Of a DNA stretch of 64,000 nt, positions 24,508 through 33,256 are shown piece by piece; within the stretch, counting starts at the first letter, position 1, and each line of letters starts with the position of its first letter. The notes under the pieces were generated by a model. It did no database searches. It was not told where the DNA came from and saw nothing but the letters and a program-made list of their open reading frames with translations. The stretch comes from JBALVT01 sp045110675 (GTDB lineage: Bacteria; Pseudomonadota; Gammaproteobacteria; Pseudomonadales; Halieaceae): assembly GCA_045110675.1 (NCBI GenBank), contig JBGCGJ010000017.1:1-64000 (forward strand), given 5' to 3'. A program made the position numbers and the translations under genes.

Positions 24508-24792
24508 TTAGATTGAATTATTGATTTTCAGCGCCAGGGAGAAGTCGCGTTCGGTGAGGCCCGCCGCCTCATGAGTGGTTAGATAAATCTCTACCTTGTT
24601 GTAAACATTGAACCACTCGGGATGGTGATCCGCGGCTTCGGCGAGCAGAGCGACACGGGTCATAAAGCCAAATGCATCAACAAAACTGCCAAACGTAAAG
24701 CTACGGTAAAGCTTGTTGTCGTTCAGAGACCAATCAGACAATCTGGATAAATTGTCCTCAATCGCTGTATTGGATAACTTTTTAATCGGCAT
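24508..24792 (-). CDS. phhB: Pterin-4a-carbinolamine dehydratase
   Basis: 94 residues, the normal length. The family signature is EAADHHPEWFNVYNKVEIYLTTHEAAGLTERDFSLA with the catalytic His pair DHHPEW and the later TTH. It dehydrates 4a-hydroxytetrahydropterin so that the pterin cofactor of phenylalanine hydroxylase can be recycled. It starts 19 nt after the stop of the OxyR-like gene and is probably cotranscribed with it. No phhA is in the window. Confidence 0.93.
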   Translation of the reverse strand: MPIKKLSNTAIEDNLSRLSDWSLNDNKLYRSFTFGSFVDAFGFMTRVALLAEAADHHPEWFNVYNKVEIYLTTHEAAGLTERDFSLALKINNSI

Positions 24793-24811
24793 GGCCCCAA
24801 GTCTACCCTCT

Positions 24812-25714
24812 CTAGGCTGCGGATTGTTTAAGCTGCTCTCTAAACAGAGCCATCAAGTGCTCAATATCATTCAAACGCGCATAATTTGGGCGCACTATAA
24901 AAGCTATCTTGCGATGGGGCCCGGCCTCTTTAAGGTGGACCGAACTCAAACGTGGGTTGCCAATGATAAGTTGGTCCAAGGCCATTTGCGGCACTAGTGT
25001 GGTTCCAACTCTCCCGGCCACCAACTGCACCAGAGTGGTCAAGCTGGTCGCTCCCAAGCTGTGTGCTGAGTTTTCTTTCGGCAACTTGCAGGCCGCCAGT
25101 GCGTGATCTTTAAGGCAGTGGCCATCTTTGAGCAGCATGAGCTTTGCCTGATCCAGCTCATCACTGGCGATCTCGCTGCGTTCGCCCATCTTATCGTCGC
25201 AGTGGGTTACCCAGTAGAAATCTTCCTCCCAAAACTCGAAGGCTAGCAGGCCGGCACAATCGTAGGGGAGCGCGAGGATAGCGGTGTCGATATCACCACT
25301 TCTCACCATGTCGACCAGAACGTGTGACTGATCCTCCACCACGCCCAATTGCAAATTCGGGTATTGCTCGTTCAACGTGGGAAGCACCATCGGCAGTATA
25401 TAGGGACCAATCGTTGGGATCATGCCTATGGAAATCGGGTAGCTAAGCGGTTCGCTCTGGGTGCGGGACAACTTGGACAGATCGTCCATCTGCAGCTTGA
25501 TGACTTTTGCCTTTTCGAGCACTTCCCGCCCGAGCGGCGTGACCATGACTTTCTTGTTGTTTCGCTCAAAGACTTGAAAACCCAGTTGTTTTTCCATCTC
25601 CAACAGAGCTGTACTAAGCGCAGATTGCGAGACACTGCAGGCCTCGGCAGCCTTCTTAAAGTGCAGGGTTTTTTCTACCGCCAGGGCGTAATTGACTTGT
25701 TTGAGAGAAATCAT
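24812..25714 (-). CDS. oxyR: LysR-type regulator OxyR
   Basis: 300 residues. The LysR winged helix occupies residues 1-60 (FKKAAEACSVSQSALSTALLEMEKQLG). The redox site matches OxyR: DGHCLKDHALAAC places Cys200 and Cys209 like Cys199 and Cys208 of E. coli OxyR, so it should sense hydrogen peroxide by a disulfide switch. An OxyR/LysR-like site lies about 75 bases upstream. It is followed directly by phhB. Confidence 0.88.
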   Translation of the reverse strand: MISLKQVNYALAVEKTLHFKKAAEACSVSQSALSTALLEMEKQLGFQVFERNNKKVMVTPLGREVLEKAKVIKLQMDDLSKLSRTQSEPLSYPISIGMIPTIGPYILPMVLPTLNEQYPNLQLGVVEDQSHVLVDMVRSGDIDTAILALPYDCAGLLAFEFWEEDFYWVTHCDDKMGERSEIASDELDQAKLMLLKDGHCLKDHALAACKLPKENSAHSLGATSLTTLVQLVAGRVGTTLVPQMALDQLIIGNPRLSSVHLKEAGPHRKIAFIVRPNYARLNDIEHLMALFREQLKQSAA

Positions 25715-25761
25715 GAATCTATTTTAGCTCACGCGAAGCATTACTACGTTCTATTTTTTGA

Positions 25762-25799
25762 ATGATTTCGAATCATATTTTGGGATAACGTCAGTCTAT
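25762..25799. promoter_or_regulatory. Inverted repeat and OxyR-like ATAR-N7-CTAT motif upstream of oxyR
   Basis: ATGATT (25762-25767) and AATCAT (25771-25776) form an inverted repeat. Just beyond, ATAA-N7-CTAT at 25785-25799 differs by one base from the OxyR half-site pattern ATAG-N7-CTAT. Both sit in the 211-bp gap between oxyR and the small membrane gene at 25926. Autoregulation is plausible but unproven. Confidence 0.35.
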
Positions 25800-25925
25800 A
25801 GTATTTTATTTTTAGCCAAAACCCGGAATCCACCCGCGGCCAGCGCACATCACTGGCCTTGCCACTACAAATATGAGACGGTCTGAAACACAAAATAACC
25901 GGCTAAAATCCGGACAGGGATAATA

Positions 25926-26090
25926 ATGAAAACAGTCATAGAAAAACTGGTCCACTGGGGACCGATTTTCTTTGGAGGCTTGGTATTCGCCCCCATGTGG
26001 TCAGCCGCCTTAAACATCAGTTTGCCCATTCTCATGGTGGTGGGAGTGATCTGGGGTTTTATTGCGATGCAGCGAGGCCGTTGGCTATGA
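25926..26090 (+). CDS. 54-residue membrane protein coupled to the desaturase gene
   Basis: The frame encodes MKTVIEKLVHWGPIFFGGLV, a second hydrophobic stretch (LNISLPILMVVGVIWGFIAM) and a basic end (QRGRWL), so two transmembrane spans are likely. The stop TGA overlaps the ATG of the desaturase gene (ATGA at 26087-26090), implying translational coupling. It may be a small subunit or stabiliser of the desaturase. No family recognised. Confidence 0.7.
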   Translation: MKTVIEKLVHWGPIFFGGLVFAPMWSAALNISLPILMVVGVIWGFIAMQRGRWL

Positions 26091-26923
26091 GTATGGAAGC
26101 GGAGCGCGCGATAGCTAAAAAATACATCGGTCACTTCCCCTGGTTTATGGTGATCTGGGGGGTGGGCGGTTTTTTCTTGTGGCTGTCGCTTTTCCCGCTG
26201 GTACATCTGGGCCACCTGCCACTGTGGGCGGGCTTTGTGCTTTCCCTTCTGGTGCAATCGTATTGTTATTTGCCCAGCCATGAGGCCCAGCATGGCAACA
26301 TTGGACGGCCTAAGTCTCGCTGGCGCTGGCTGAACGAATTTATCGGTCACACCTCGATGTTTCCGGTCAGAATTCCCTACCCGCTCCACCGAGCTATTCA
26401 CCTGAAACATCATGCTCACACCAATGACGCCAGCAAAGATCCCGATATTGGAATGCGCGCTCACAATATCTGGGGGGCAATGTATCAGGCCTGGCGTGTT
26501 CGACAGCCCGACAGTTTAGGCGGACTCACTCCGGACGTACTGGATGACAACCCGCAAAAAGAGTCACTGGTGTGGCATGGCTTTCTCATGACACGCTTGT
26601 GGTGGTTTGCTCTTTTGTTGCTGTGTTGGACGGGCTTTGCCCTGGAAGCTCTGATGCTATGGTGGCTGCCGATGCAAATCGCCATGATTTACACACAAGT
26701 TACCTTGTCATGGGCACCTCATCACCCGATGCAGGAACAGGGGCGCTACCGCGATACGCGAATCTGGAAGTCTCCGGTGGGTACGCTGCTCTCATCCGGC
26801 ATGGAATATCACTTTATCCATCACCTGTTTCCATCCATTCCTTTGAACAAGCACCCGGCGGTTTATCGCGAGATGAAGCCCTTATTAATGGAACAGGGCA
26901 TGCGCGTTGATGGCGATCTTTAA
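26087..26923 (+). CDS. Fatty acid desaturase / beta-carotene hydroxylase-like membrane di-iron enzyme
   Basis: 278 residues from ATG 26087; a longer upstream frame overlaps the small gene and is not real. The desaturase histidine boxes are present: HEAQH near 66, HLKHHAHTND near 105 and YHFIHHLFP near 244, between hydrophobic spans. Such enzymes insert double bonds or hydroxyls into fatty acyl chains or carotenoids at the membrane. It is the second gene of a probable operon continuing with an NAD(P)-binding protein (gap 14), a P450 and an ABM-domain protein. Confidence 0.88.
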   Translation: MSMEAERAIAKKYIGHFPWFMVIWGVGGFFLWLSLFPLVHLGHLPLWAGFVLSLLVQSYCYLPSHEAQHGNIGRPKSRWRWLNEFIGHTSMFPVRIPYPLHRAIHLKHHAHTNDASKDPDIGMRAHNIWGAMYQAWRVRQPDSLGGLTPDVLDDNPQKESLVWHGFLMTRLWWFALLLLCWTGFALEALMLWWLPMQIAMIYTQVTLSWAPHHPMQEQGRYRDTRIWKSPVGTLLSSGMEYHFIHHLFPSIPLNKHPAVYREMKPLLMEQGMRVDGDL

Positions 26924-26937
26924 CACTGGCATTCCCG

Positions 26938-27849
26938 ATGCCTGACAACGACAGCAAACGAATACTGGTTGCGGGTGCCACAGGCTATCTGGGCAAATAT
27001 GCAGTAAAAGCATTTAAACAACGCGGCTATTGGGTACGCGCTCTGACACGCAGCAAGGAGCGCTTGTTTGAAGCGGGCCCGTTTACAGCGCCAGCACTTG
27101 TTCCCGACGACCTTGATGATGTATTTATCGGAGAAATTACGCAAGCCGATACACTTGCGGGAATGCTTGACGGTATTGACGCCATCTATTCCTCAGTGGG
27201 AATTTCTCGCCAGCGGGATGGGCTCACTTTTGAACAGGTCGATTATCAGTGCAATCGTAATCTGATCGATTTATGCAAAGGAACCGAGGTCAGTCAATTT
27301 CTCTATGTTTCGATGCAAGGCGCCGAAAACATCATGCAGCTCGCGATCACTCAGGCGCATGAGAAAGTGGTCGCAGATCTTAAAAACTCTGGCCTGGACT
27401 ATAGAATTGTAAGACCCTGCGGATACTTCTCGGACATGGGTGTGCTTTACGATATGGCGAGCAAGGGTCGTTGCTTTTTAGTCGGCGATGGTTCGAATAA
27501 TATGAACCCAATTCACGGTGCGGATCTGGCTGAAGTGTGTGTTGACACACTTGAGGCAAACGAACCGGAAGTAGAGGCGGGTGGCCCCGATATAATGACC
27601 CAACGCGAGGCGGCGGAGTTGGCGTTTCAAGTCGCAGGGAATCCTGTAAAAATTTCGGTTGTGCCAATGTGGATGGCCAGAGGACTGGCAAAATTGATCG
27701 GTTTACTATCGCGCCAGTTTGGCGATCTTGCCGATTTTATTGTCACCGCCGGAGAAATTGATGGCGTCGGGCCACAGCGGGGCACAACCACTTTGCGAAG
27801 CTACTTTGAAATGCTGCACGAAGAAAAAGCCTCAAAAGACAAAGACTAA
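26938..27849 (+). CDS. NAD(P)H-binding atypical SDR protein
   Basis: 303 residues. The N-terminal Rossmann motif is VAGATGYLGKYAV (GxxGxxG), followed by RALTRSKERL for NADP phosphate binding and ISRQRDGLTFEQVDYQ. The protein lacks the classical YxxxK of SDRs, as in the atypical NmrA-like/complex-I-associated branch. It may be a sensor of nucleotide redox state or a reductase for the product of the neighbouring desaturase and P450. The C-terminal ~80 residues contain a hydrophobic helix (MWMARGLAKLIGLL). Confidence 0.85.
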   Translation: MPDNDSKRILVAGATGYLGKYAVKAFKQRGYWVRALTRSKERLFEAGPFTAPALVPDDLDDVFIGEITQADTLAGMLDGIDAIYSSVGISRQRDGLTFEQVDYQCNRNLIDLCKGTEVSQFLYVSMQGAENIMQLAITQAHEKVVADLKNSGLDYRIVRPCGYFSDMGVLYDMASKGRCFLVGDGSNNMNPIHGADLAEVCVDTLEANEPEVEAGGPDIMTQREAAELAFQVAGNPVKISVVPMWMARGLAKLIGLLSRQFGDLADFIVTAGEIDGVGPQRGTTTLRSYFEMLHEEKASKDKD

Positions 27850-27894
27850 AAGTTAAATAGTATCTCTGGAGCTTCAAGGTAGAACGAAACAATC

Positions 27895-29247
27895 ATGAAT
27901 AGTAAAACCCCCAATCACCAGCACAGTCAAATGTCATGCCCAGTCAATCTGGAAGACGTAGATTTATTTGCACCCGGAAGCCAGGAGCATTGGTATGAAG
28001 CTTACCCTATTCTCCACCGCGAGGCGCCAGTATTGGTGTTACCCGGTGAGGGAATGGACGGTGTGAGCGACGCTTTTGTTCTCAACCGCTACAAGCACAT
28101 CGAGCAAGTCGTTAAAGACCCCGAGCGTTTTCCACCGGTCATGAGCATGATGGTCGATCAACTGCAGAACGCAATTGATCGAGATGAGCCCGTTCCACAA
28201 GACGCTTCACGATTCGATCTGGCCCTGGACTCTGTACGCACACTGCGCCCGACTATCGAACTATGGCGAGCCCACCGCCAGGAACTGACCGATCCCTGGG
28301 TGGGACCGGGCGCCAAACGTCACAGGCAAATGATTGAGGACGTGACCGACGAACTGATCGACCAGTGGATTGACCGAGACGACGGTGACGGGATGGGAAC
28401 CGTAGAATTCGTTGAGGAATTCGCGAGACCCCTACCGCAACGAGTGATGGCACACGTGCTGGGTTTTGCAGCAGAAGATGTGCCCAAATTAGCCGACTGG
28501 GGTTCTGCTCAGGTGATGCAGTACGTCTACGGCACAGGCCATCTCAACAAACTTAGCGAGCAGCAGTTGGCATTTCAGGCAAAAGGCCTCGAGGGTTTTG
28601 CGGATTTCCTTGCCGCGCAAGTCGCCAGCAAACGCGCGGCCCCTCAGGACGACATGATCAGCGCATTGACACAGATTCACTACAAGGCCCTGGATCGGAA
28701 ACTCACCGACGAAGAGGTCTACGGTATTGTTTACTTCATGGTGCTCGGTGGTCTGGAAACCACCCAATATGCGCTGGAAGAAGAAGCTCAGCTGCTGTGT
28801 GACAACCCGGAGCTATTGCGCCAAATCCGAGCTGAGCCTGAAAAAATCCGAGCATTTACCGAAGAGTCTATGCGCCTTCGAGCCCCAACTCAGGGTTTGT
28901 CTACTCGCCTCACCACACGGGAAGAGGTGTTCGAGGATGTGACAGTGCCGCCCGGATCGATTTTGCATATTCGCTTCGGCGCGGGCAATGTGGATCCAAA
29001 TCAATACGACTGCCCCTTCAAGCTGGACATGGAACGCAAGGCGTTAGGCAACCACCTCAGCTTTTCACAGGGGCCGCGAACCTGCCCCGGCGCGGGCATC
29101 TCACGTCTCGAGCAAGTTATTGCCTGGGAGCGACTGGCAGCTCGTGTGAATAAACTTGAGTATGCGCCAGACAATAGCTTTGAACATCAGCCCGGTATCA
29201 TGCTGGGGACATTAGCGCTGAATTTGCGGTTTCAAAAAGCCAAATAA
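27895..29247 (+). CDS. Cytochrome P450
   Basis: 450 residues. The heme-ligand loop FSQGPRTCPGAG near residue 395 contains the axial Cys. The I-helix is FMVLGGLETTQYALEEE, where the acidic-Thr pair is ETT. The ExxR motif is in EESMRLRAP. It hydroxylates an organic substrate using O2 and electrons from a ferredoxin system not encoded nearby. Position in the desaturase-SDR-P450-ABM operon suggests a lipid or terpenoid substrate. Confidence 0.92.
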   Translation: MNSKTPNHQHSQMSCPVNLEDVDLFAPGSQEHWYEAYPILHREAPVLVLPGEGMDGVSDAFVLNRYKHIEQVVKDPERFPPVMSMMVDQLQNAIDRDEPVPQDASRFDLALDSVRTLRPTIELWRAHRQELTDPWVGPGAKRHRQMIEDVTDELIDQWIDRDDGDGMGTVEFVEEFARPLPQRVMAHVLGFAAEDVPKLADWGSAQVMQYVYGTGHLNKLSEQQLAFQAKGLEGFADFLAAQVASKRAAPQDDMISALTQIHYKALDRKLTDEEVYGIVYFMVLGGLETTQYALEEEAQLLCDNPELLRQIRAEPEKIRAFTEESMRLRAPTQGLSTRLTTREEVFEDVTVPPGSILHIRFGAGNVDPNQYDCPFKLDMERKALGNHLSFSQGPRTCPGAGISRLEQVIAWERLAARVNKLEYAPDNSFEHQPGIMLGTLALNLRFQKAK

Positions 29248-29268
29248 CCTTCGAGGAACAACCTGACC

Positions 29269-29664
29269 ATGAGTACATTACTCGCGAAAATACAAATACA
29301 CCCCGGAAAAGAGGCCGATTTCGAGTCGCTCATGGCTTTCATGTACGAGGAAACTCATCGCACCGAAGCAGAGGTACTTCGCTACGAATACTGGCGCGGG
29401 CAAGAGCCAGGCTTTTACTACTGCCTGCTGTCTTTCTCCGACAGCATTTCATTCTGGAAACACCAGGCGAGTGATCACCACGAGGGCGAGATGCAGCGCT
29501 TTACAGATTGCATCGCTGCGCTGGAACTGGAAGTTGTCGACCCGGTGCAACAAGCATCGCCACTACCGCCCACGGTTGCTGGAAAAGATCCGCAGGGTGA
29601 ATCGACGGCGGTACAGGAACAGGCCGCACTGTTTCCAATTAACGAGGCGCAATGGTGGCCTTAA
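29269..29664 (+). CDS. Antibiotic biosynthesis monooxygenase (ABM)-like small protein
   Basis: 131 residues. The first ~90 follow the ferredoxin-like ABM fold (LLAKIQIHPGKEADFESLMAF, then EVLRYEYWRGQEPGFYYCLLSF, then FWKHQASDHH). The C-terminal 40 residues are proline-rich and probably disordered. GAGGAA precedes the ATG. Proteins of this fold are cofactor-free monooxygenases or small-molecule binders. It ends a plus-strand operon and converges with the hemerythrin gene. Confidence 0.7.
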   Translation: MSTLLAKIQIHPGKEADFESLMAFMYEETHRTEAEVLRYEYWRGQEPGFYYCLLSFSDSISFWKHQASDHHEGEMQRFTDCIAALELEVVDPVQQASPLPPTVAGKDPQGESTAVQEQAALFPINEAQWWP

Positions 29665-29679
29665 ACGGGGTTCCCTTAG

Positions 29680-30588
29680 TTAGTTTTTTAGTGTCCCGAT
29701 TTCTGTACGCAGGCGATCTCTGACCGTGCCCATATCTTCCAAGGTATCTCGAGAAATCTCAAACTGGTCCCAGAGCCAGCTGCCATATTGACGCGCTGTG
29801 CAGGCCGCACATTTAATCGGCGACAATAGCAGCCCCTCGGAGACAATCTCTCGACACTGTTCGAGGGTCTCCCTGGCATGTTCGCGGGTGCTGGAGCGCG
29901 AATGATCTCGCGCTATAGATAACACCTCCAACGACTCCATCAGTGTTTCCAAACCCAACCACTCGGTCATCACCGCATTTTCAACGCCGTGCCGCAGGGC
30001 TCGACGAGCGCCCCGAGCCACATTGCGAAACTCGCGATCGACACGGGACCCAAAAACAGGATCCGGCGCGGGCAGCAAGGAGTCATCTTCGGATAACTCT
30101 CGCCAATCCAGGGGCCCAAGAGTCGCTTCAATTTGGGGGAAAACCAGTTGTTCTTCGGTTTCCATATGTCGAAAGAGGTCTGAGATATATTTTCGGCCAG
30201 CTTTGACAACTTTATCGGTATCGCACTTCCCTTGCCGCCACTCCACAATGGTTTTGAGGGCCTTCTTGCCACTGATAGCCATTCGATCGTGATCACGCTG
30301 CATTGAATCAACGTCGTCAGCCAGTTGCGCGCTCAGTTGGGCAGCGCGCTGGAAAATAACGTCTTCGCGGGGATGGTGAAAGCGATCGGGATACTTCGTC
30401 ATATAATGCATGCTCTCGTACAAAACATGCGTGTCGACATTGCCATCGCTCTCGATGAGATTCAGCTGCTTTTCCAACTGTTTCAACATGGTGGCCATAT
30501 GCCGATGCTCGGCATATAGCGTCGCCATCATTGGAGTGCGAGAGGAAGACTTGGAGCGAGGTTTTGATTGAACGGCAGTGCTCGGCAT
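29680..30588 (-). CDS. Hemerythrin-domain protein
   Basis: 302 residues. The first ~170 form a hemerythrin-like four-helix bundle with di-iron ligands (YAEHRHMATM, RFHHPREDVIF, QRDHDRMA, FRHMETEEQLVFP). The C-terminal region adds helices with SRSSTREHARETLEQC and a CAAC pair (IKCAACTARQ). Such proteins bind O2 or NO or sense iron and redox state. It appears monocistronic, with a 91-bp gap to the upstream M28 peptidase gene on the same strand. Confidence 0.82.
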   Translation of the reverse strand: MPSTAVQSKPRSKSSSRTPMMATLYAEHRHMATMLKQLEKQLNLIESDGNVDTHVLYESMHYMTKYPDRFHHPREDVIFQRAAQLSAQLADDVDSMQRDHDRMAISGKKALKTIVEWRQGKCDTDKVVKAGRKYISDLFRHMETEEQLVFPQIEATLGPLDWRELSEDDSLLPAPDPVFGSRVDREFRNVARGARRALRHGVENAVMTEWLGLETLMESLEVLSIARDHSRSSTREHARETLEQCREIVSEGLLLSPIKCAACTARQYGSWLWDQFEISRDTLEDMGTVRDRLRTEIGTLKN

Positions 30589-30679
30589 AGGCCCACTATT
30601 GGCTTATTCTGGAACACTCAGTATGAGGCTTCAGCGATAACTACCCCTTGATCTAGCGCAATAAAAACCTTCGCATGAC

Positions 30680-31909
30680 TCAACTATCTTCAAGATAGGG
30701 GTCACAGTCCTGGGCTCTAAGAGTCGATACCAGTGCGCCCGCACCACCGAGCAAGGTGCCAACGGCAGCATTATCGAAAGCGGCTTCACCTGCATCGACA
30801 ATGTCCTGGAGATCGATCAGAAACTGCTCGGAAGCCACCTGCTGCTCCGGAGTGAAGCGAGCAAAATCCGCTTGCGAAGCCACGACGATAGGGAGCAGTT
30901 CGGCGGCATCGCGAAAAGTGCTCAACGGCGCTGTGGCATCAAACACCGGAGTGTTATCGGTTGCGATCAAGTCACGAGTCAAAGCATTCGCGGTGATCAT
31001 CTGCTGATCCAGTTTGGGAAAATCCACTCCAGCAAAATCGTCTTTAACCGTGTGGTAGCAACCGTTATTGGCATCTGTCAGGAAAACCACGGGAACACCG
31101 ACTCTCGCCAGCACGGCGTGATCGCTACGTCCCTGGCCAAACAACAAACTGAGCATGACCGTTTCCAGGTTGGAGACTTCGCGAGCGCTGTTAGCCGCGT
31201 CGATCAAATTGGGCCCCCCGGTCTCCGCACCCACTAAAATAGTGAAGTTTCTGAGGCTCGGGAGCAAATTCACCCCCTGTATATCGAAATTGATATAAGT
31301 GATCGTTTTCTCGAGGGGCACAATCGGGTTTTCTACATAGTATTGAGCCCCCACCAAACCATCTTCCTCGCCATCCCACAGGGTAATGATGATGGATCGG
31401 CGAGGTGTACCCTCAGCGACAATGGCGCGCACAATATCAATCGTGGCGGCGACCCCTGTCGCGTTGTCAGTCGCGCCATTGCAGATGTCGTCTTCTTCTG
31501 TCATTCCTGCGCAGCTGACGGGATCTCGGCCATGATGGTCGTAGTGAGCGCCAATCATGACATATTCATCCGCCAAATCACCGCCGGGTACGATCGCAAG
31601 TACATTGGTGCCATTGGCATAGGGTTGCAGATAACCGTCTATGCCCTCGGCATCGGGGTCTACGGGATCGGCAAACTGGGACAGCTCCTTATAGAGAAAC
31701 TCCCGGGCCAACGCCGAGCCCGGCGACTGGTTATCCCGTCCCTCATACTCATCAGAGGCCAGAGTTTCCACGATCGAGCGCACACTGGCTGGCTGTGGCG
31801 CTTCAGGAACCTCTGGAATTACCGCCGAGCGGCGGTCAGATCCATCCGAGCAAGCTCCGACAACCAGCACCACCAGCACAAATACCGCCAACATTCCTCG
31901 ATAGAGCAT
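30680..31909 (-). CDS. M28 family zinc peptidase, lipoprotein
   Basis: 409 residues. A lipobox (VLVVGACSDG) follows a hydrophobic signal, so the protein is anchored in the envelope. The zinc site of M28 aminopeptidases is complete: GAHYDHHG (His), NGATDNATG (bridging Asp), WDGEEDGL (catalytic Glu pair), NFDIQG (Asp) and CYHTVKDD (His). The start is ATG 31909 with GAGGGA upstream rather than the GTG one codon before. It removes N-terminal residues from peptides outside the cytoplasm. Confidence 0.92.
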   Translation of the reverse strand: MLYRGMLAVFVLVVLVVGACSDGSDRRSAVIPEVPEAPQPASVRSIVETLASDEYEGRDNQSPGSALAREFLYKELSQFADPVDPDAEGIDGYLQPYANGTNVLAIVPGGDLADEYVMIGAHYDHHGRDPVSCAGMTEEDDICNGATDNATGVAATIDIVRAIVAEGTPRRSIIITLWDGEEDGLVGAQYYVENPIVPLEKTITYINFDIQGVNLLPSLRNFTILVGAETGGPNLIDAANSAREVSNLETVMLSLLFGQGRSDHAVLARVGVPVVFLTDANNGCYHTVKDDFAGVDFPKLDQQMITANALTRDLIATDNTPVFDATAPLSTFRDAAELLPIVVASQADFARFTPEQQVASEQFLIDLQDIVDAGEAAFDNAAVGTLLGGAGALVSTLRAQDCDPYLEDS

Positions 31910-32218
31910 CACAATTCCCTCTGAGATTGATTAAATTTCAGCCACCACACCAAACACAAGGTAAACACTCACCCTGAGCCGGTCAAATTTGCACCACACT
32001 TTTTGACAACTACAGTTAAAAAAGCGCCAGAATTCTTCCGCTCGGCGAGCATTTTCTGTACAATCCGCGGCCCTGGACGCACCGTAACGTAGGTCTAAGC
32101 TGTCTTCGATGACAGTTAACGCGTCCTCTTGTAAGTGTGCCGGTGGAACTCCAAACGCTCCGCGAGAACACCTTATTGGACCCTTTAACTCAAATCGACG
32201 AAACACAGGAAAGACTGA
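31910..32218. other. Intergenic region between the divergent M28 peptidase and coiled-coil genes
   Basis: About 310 bases without a credible gene. It holds TTGACA at 32003-32008 with only a weak -10 (CAGAAT at 32028), a TACAAT at 32059-32064 that could be a -10 for the coiled-coil gene, and a small hairpin CTGTC/GACAG at 32100-32115. No further structure was seen. Confidence 0.4.
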
Positions 32219-32791
32219 ATGCTGACTGCTAAAAATCTAGAACGAGTAATAGAACTGGAAAACAAGCTAAGAGCCGAGTACCAGGTACAACTGGACGCCA
32301 AATCTGCCGAGATAGAAAGCCTTGTCCAGGCGAAGCAAGAACTGCAAACCAACTCCGATCAGAAGTTGGCCGAACTGCAAACTAAGTTGGACAAGCAGTT
32401 GGAAGAAATCACCAGCCTTTCGAAAGAAGCAACCGTAAACAAGCGCACAGAGCAGCTCAATCGTGAATTGAATCAGCGCTCTGAGAACCTGGCCGAAGAA
32501 GTCGCTACCCAGAAGAAGCGCATAAAAAGCTTGCAAAAAGATCTCGCCGAAGAGCGTGCAGAGTTGAAGACACTGAAGCAGTTTGATCCAGCAAAAATGA
32601 AGAAAGCTTTGGACGCCAGCAAGAAAAAACTGACTGAGAAAACCACAGCCAACGATTTGCTGCAAAAGACGGCGTTTAAAGCCAAGTCTGAAAAAGCGGA
32701 ACTGCAGCAGCGGGTGAAAGAACTGGAAGCCAAGCTGGCAGAATTCGAAGAAAGCGAAGATACTGATAAATCTGAAGAAGAGGCCGCGTAG
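32219..32791 (+). CDS. Coiled-coil protein
   Basis: 190 residues, almost entirely one predicted coiled coil: heptad-like Leu/Ile with Glu, Lys and Gln from residue 5 to about 180 (ERVIELENKLRAEYQVQ, QRVKELEAKLAEFEE), ending in an acidic tail SEEEAA. No signal peptide, transmembrane span or catalytic motif. AGGAAA precedes the ATG. Probably structural or scaffolding. A VOC gene follows 82 bases downstream. Confidence 0.75.
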   Translation: MLTAKNLERVIELENKLRAEYQVQLDAKSAEIESLVQAKQELQTNSDQKLAELQTKLDKQLEEITSLSKEATVNKRTEQLNRELNQRSENLAEEVATQKKRIKSLQKDLAEERAELKTLKQFDPAKMKKALDASKKKLTEKTTANDLLQKTAFKAKSEKAELQQRVKELEAKLAEFEESEDTDKSEEEAA

Positions 32792-32872
32792 GGTATACAA
32801 CCCTCTCGCGAGTTGTGATCTGCAGCCAAAATCGGCGCAGAACATTGAGTTTTAAACACCAGGAGAATCAAA

Positions 32873-33253
32873 ATGTTCAGTCATATTATGGTTGGCGCAA
32901 ACGACGTCGAAACATCAAAGACTTTCTACGATGCCGTGTTAGGCGCAATGGGCCACGAGCCTGGAGTCATTGACGACAAAGGCAGGTGCTTTTATTTCAC
33001 GCCTACGGGCATTTTTTCTATCAGCAAGCCGATTGACGGCGAGCCAGCCTGTAACGGCAATGGCAGTACCATTGGTTTCGCCGCAGCTGATCCAGCACAG
33101 GCTGACGCCTGGCATGCTGCAGGTCTGGCAAACGGCGGAACAACTTGCGAAGAACCTCCTGGGCCGCGCACAGGCTCTACAGGTACGTTGTATCTCGCTT
33201 ATCTGCGTGACCCATCGGGCAACAAAATCTGCGCTCTGCACCGCATGGCTTAA
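32873..33253 (+). CDS. VOC family protein (glyoxalase/extradiol dioxygenase fold)
   Basis: 126 residues, a single VOC unit. FSHIMVGANDVETSKTFYDAVLGAMG is the first beta-alpha-beta element, and YLAYLRDPSGNKICALHR is the typical C-terminal strand with DPxGN. His4 and other side chains could bind a metal. CAGGAGAATC precedes the ATG. The substrate is unknown. It ends 3 bases from the end of the convergent P450 gene. Confidence 0.88.
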   Translation: MFSHIMVGANDVETSKTFYDAVLGAMGHEPGVIDDKGRCFYFTPTGIFSISKPIDGEPACNGNGSTIGFAAADPAQADAWHAAGLANGGTTCEEPPGPRTGSTGTLYLAYLRDPSGNKICALHRMA

Positions 33254-33256
33254 TCG

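Noticed and set aside
32100..32115. Hairpin CTGTC/GACAG as a terminator or regulatory RNA
   Set aside because: A five-base stem without a T-run in a 310-bp gap is expected by chance.
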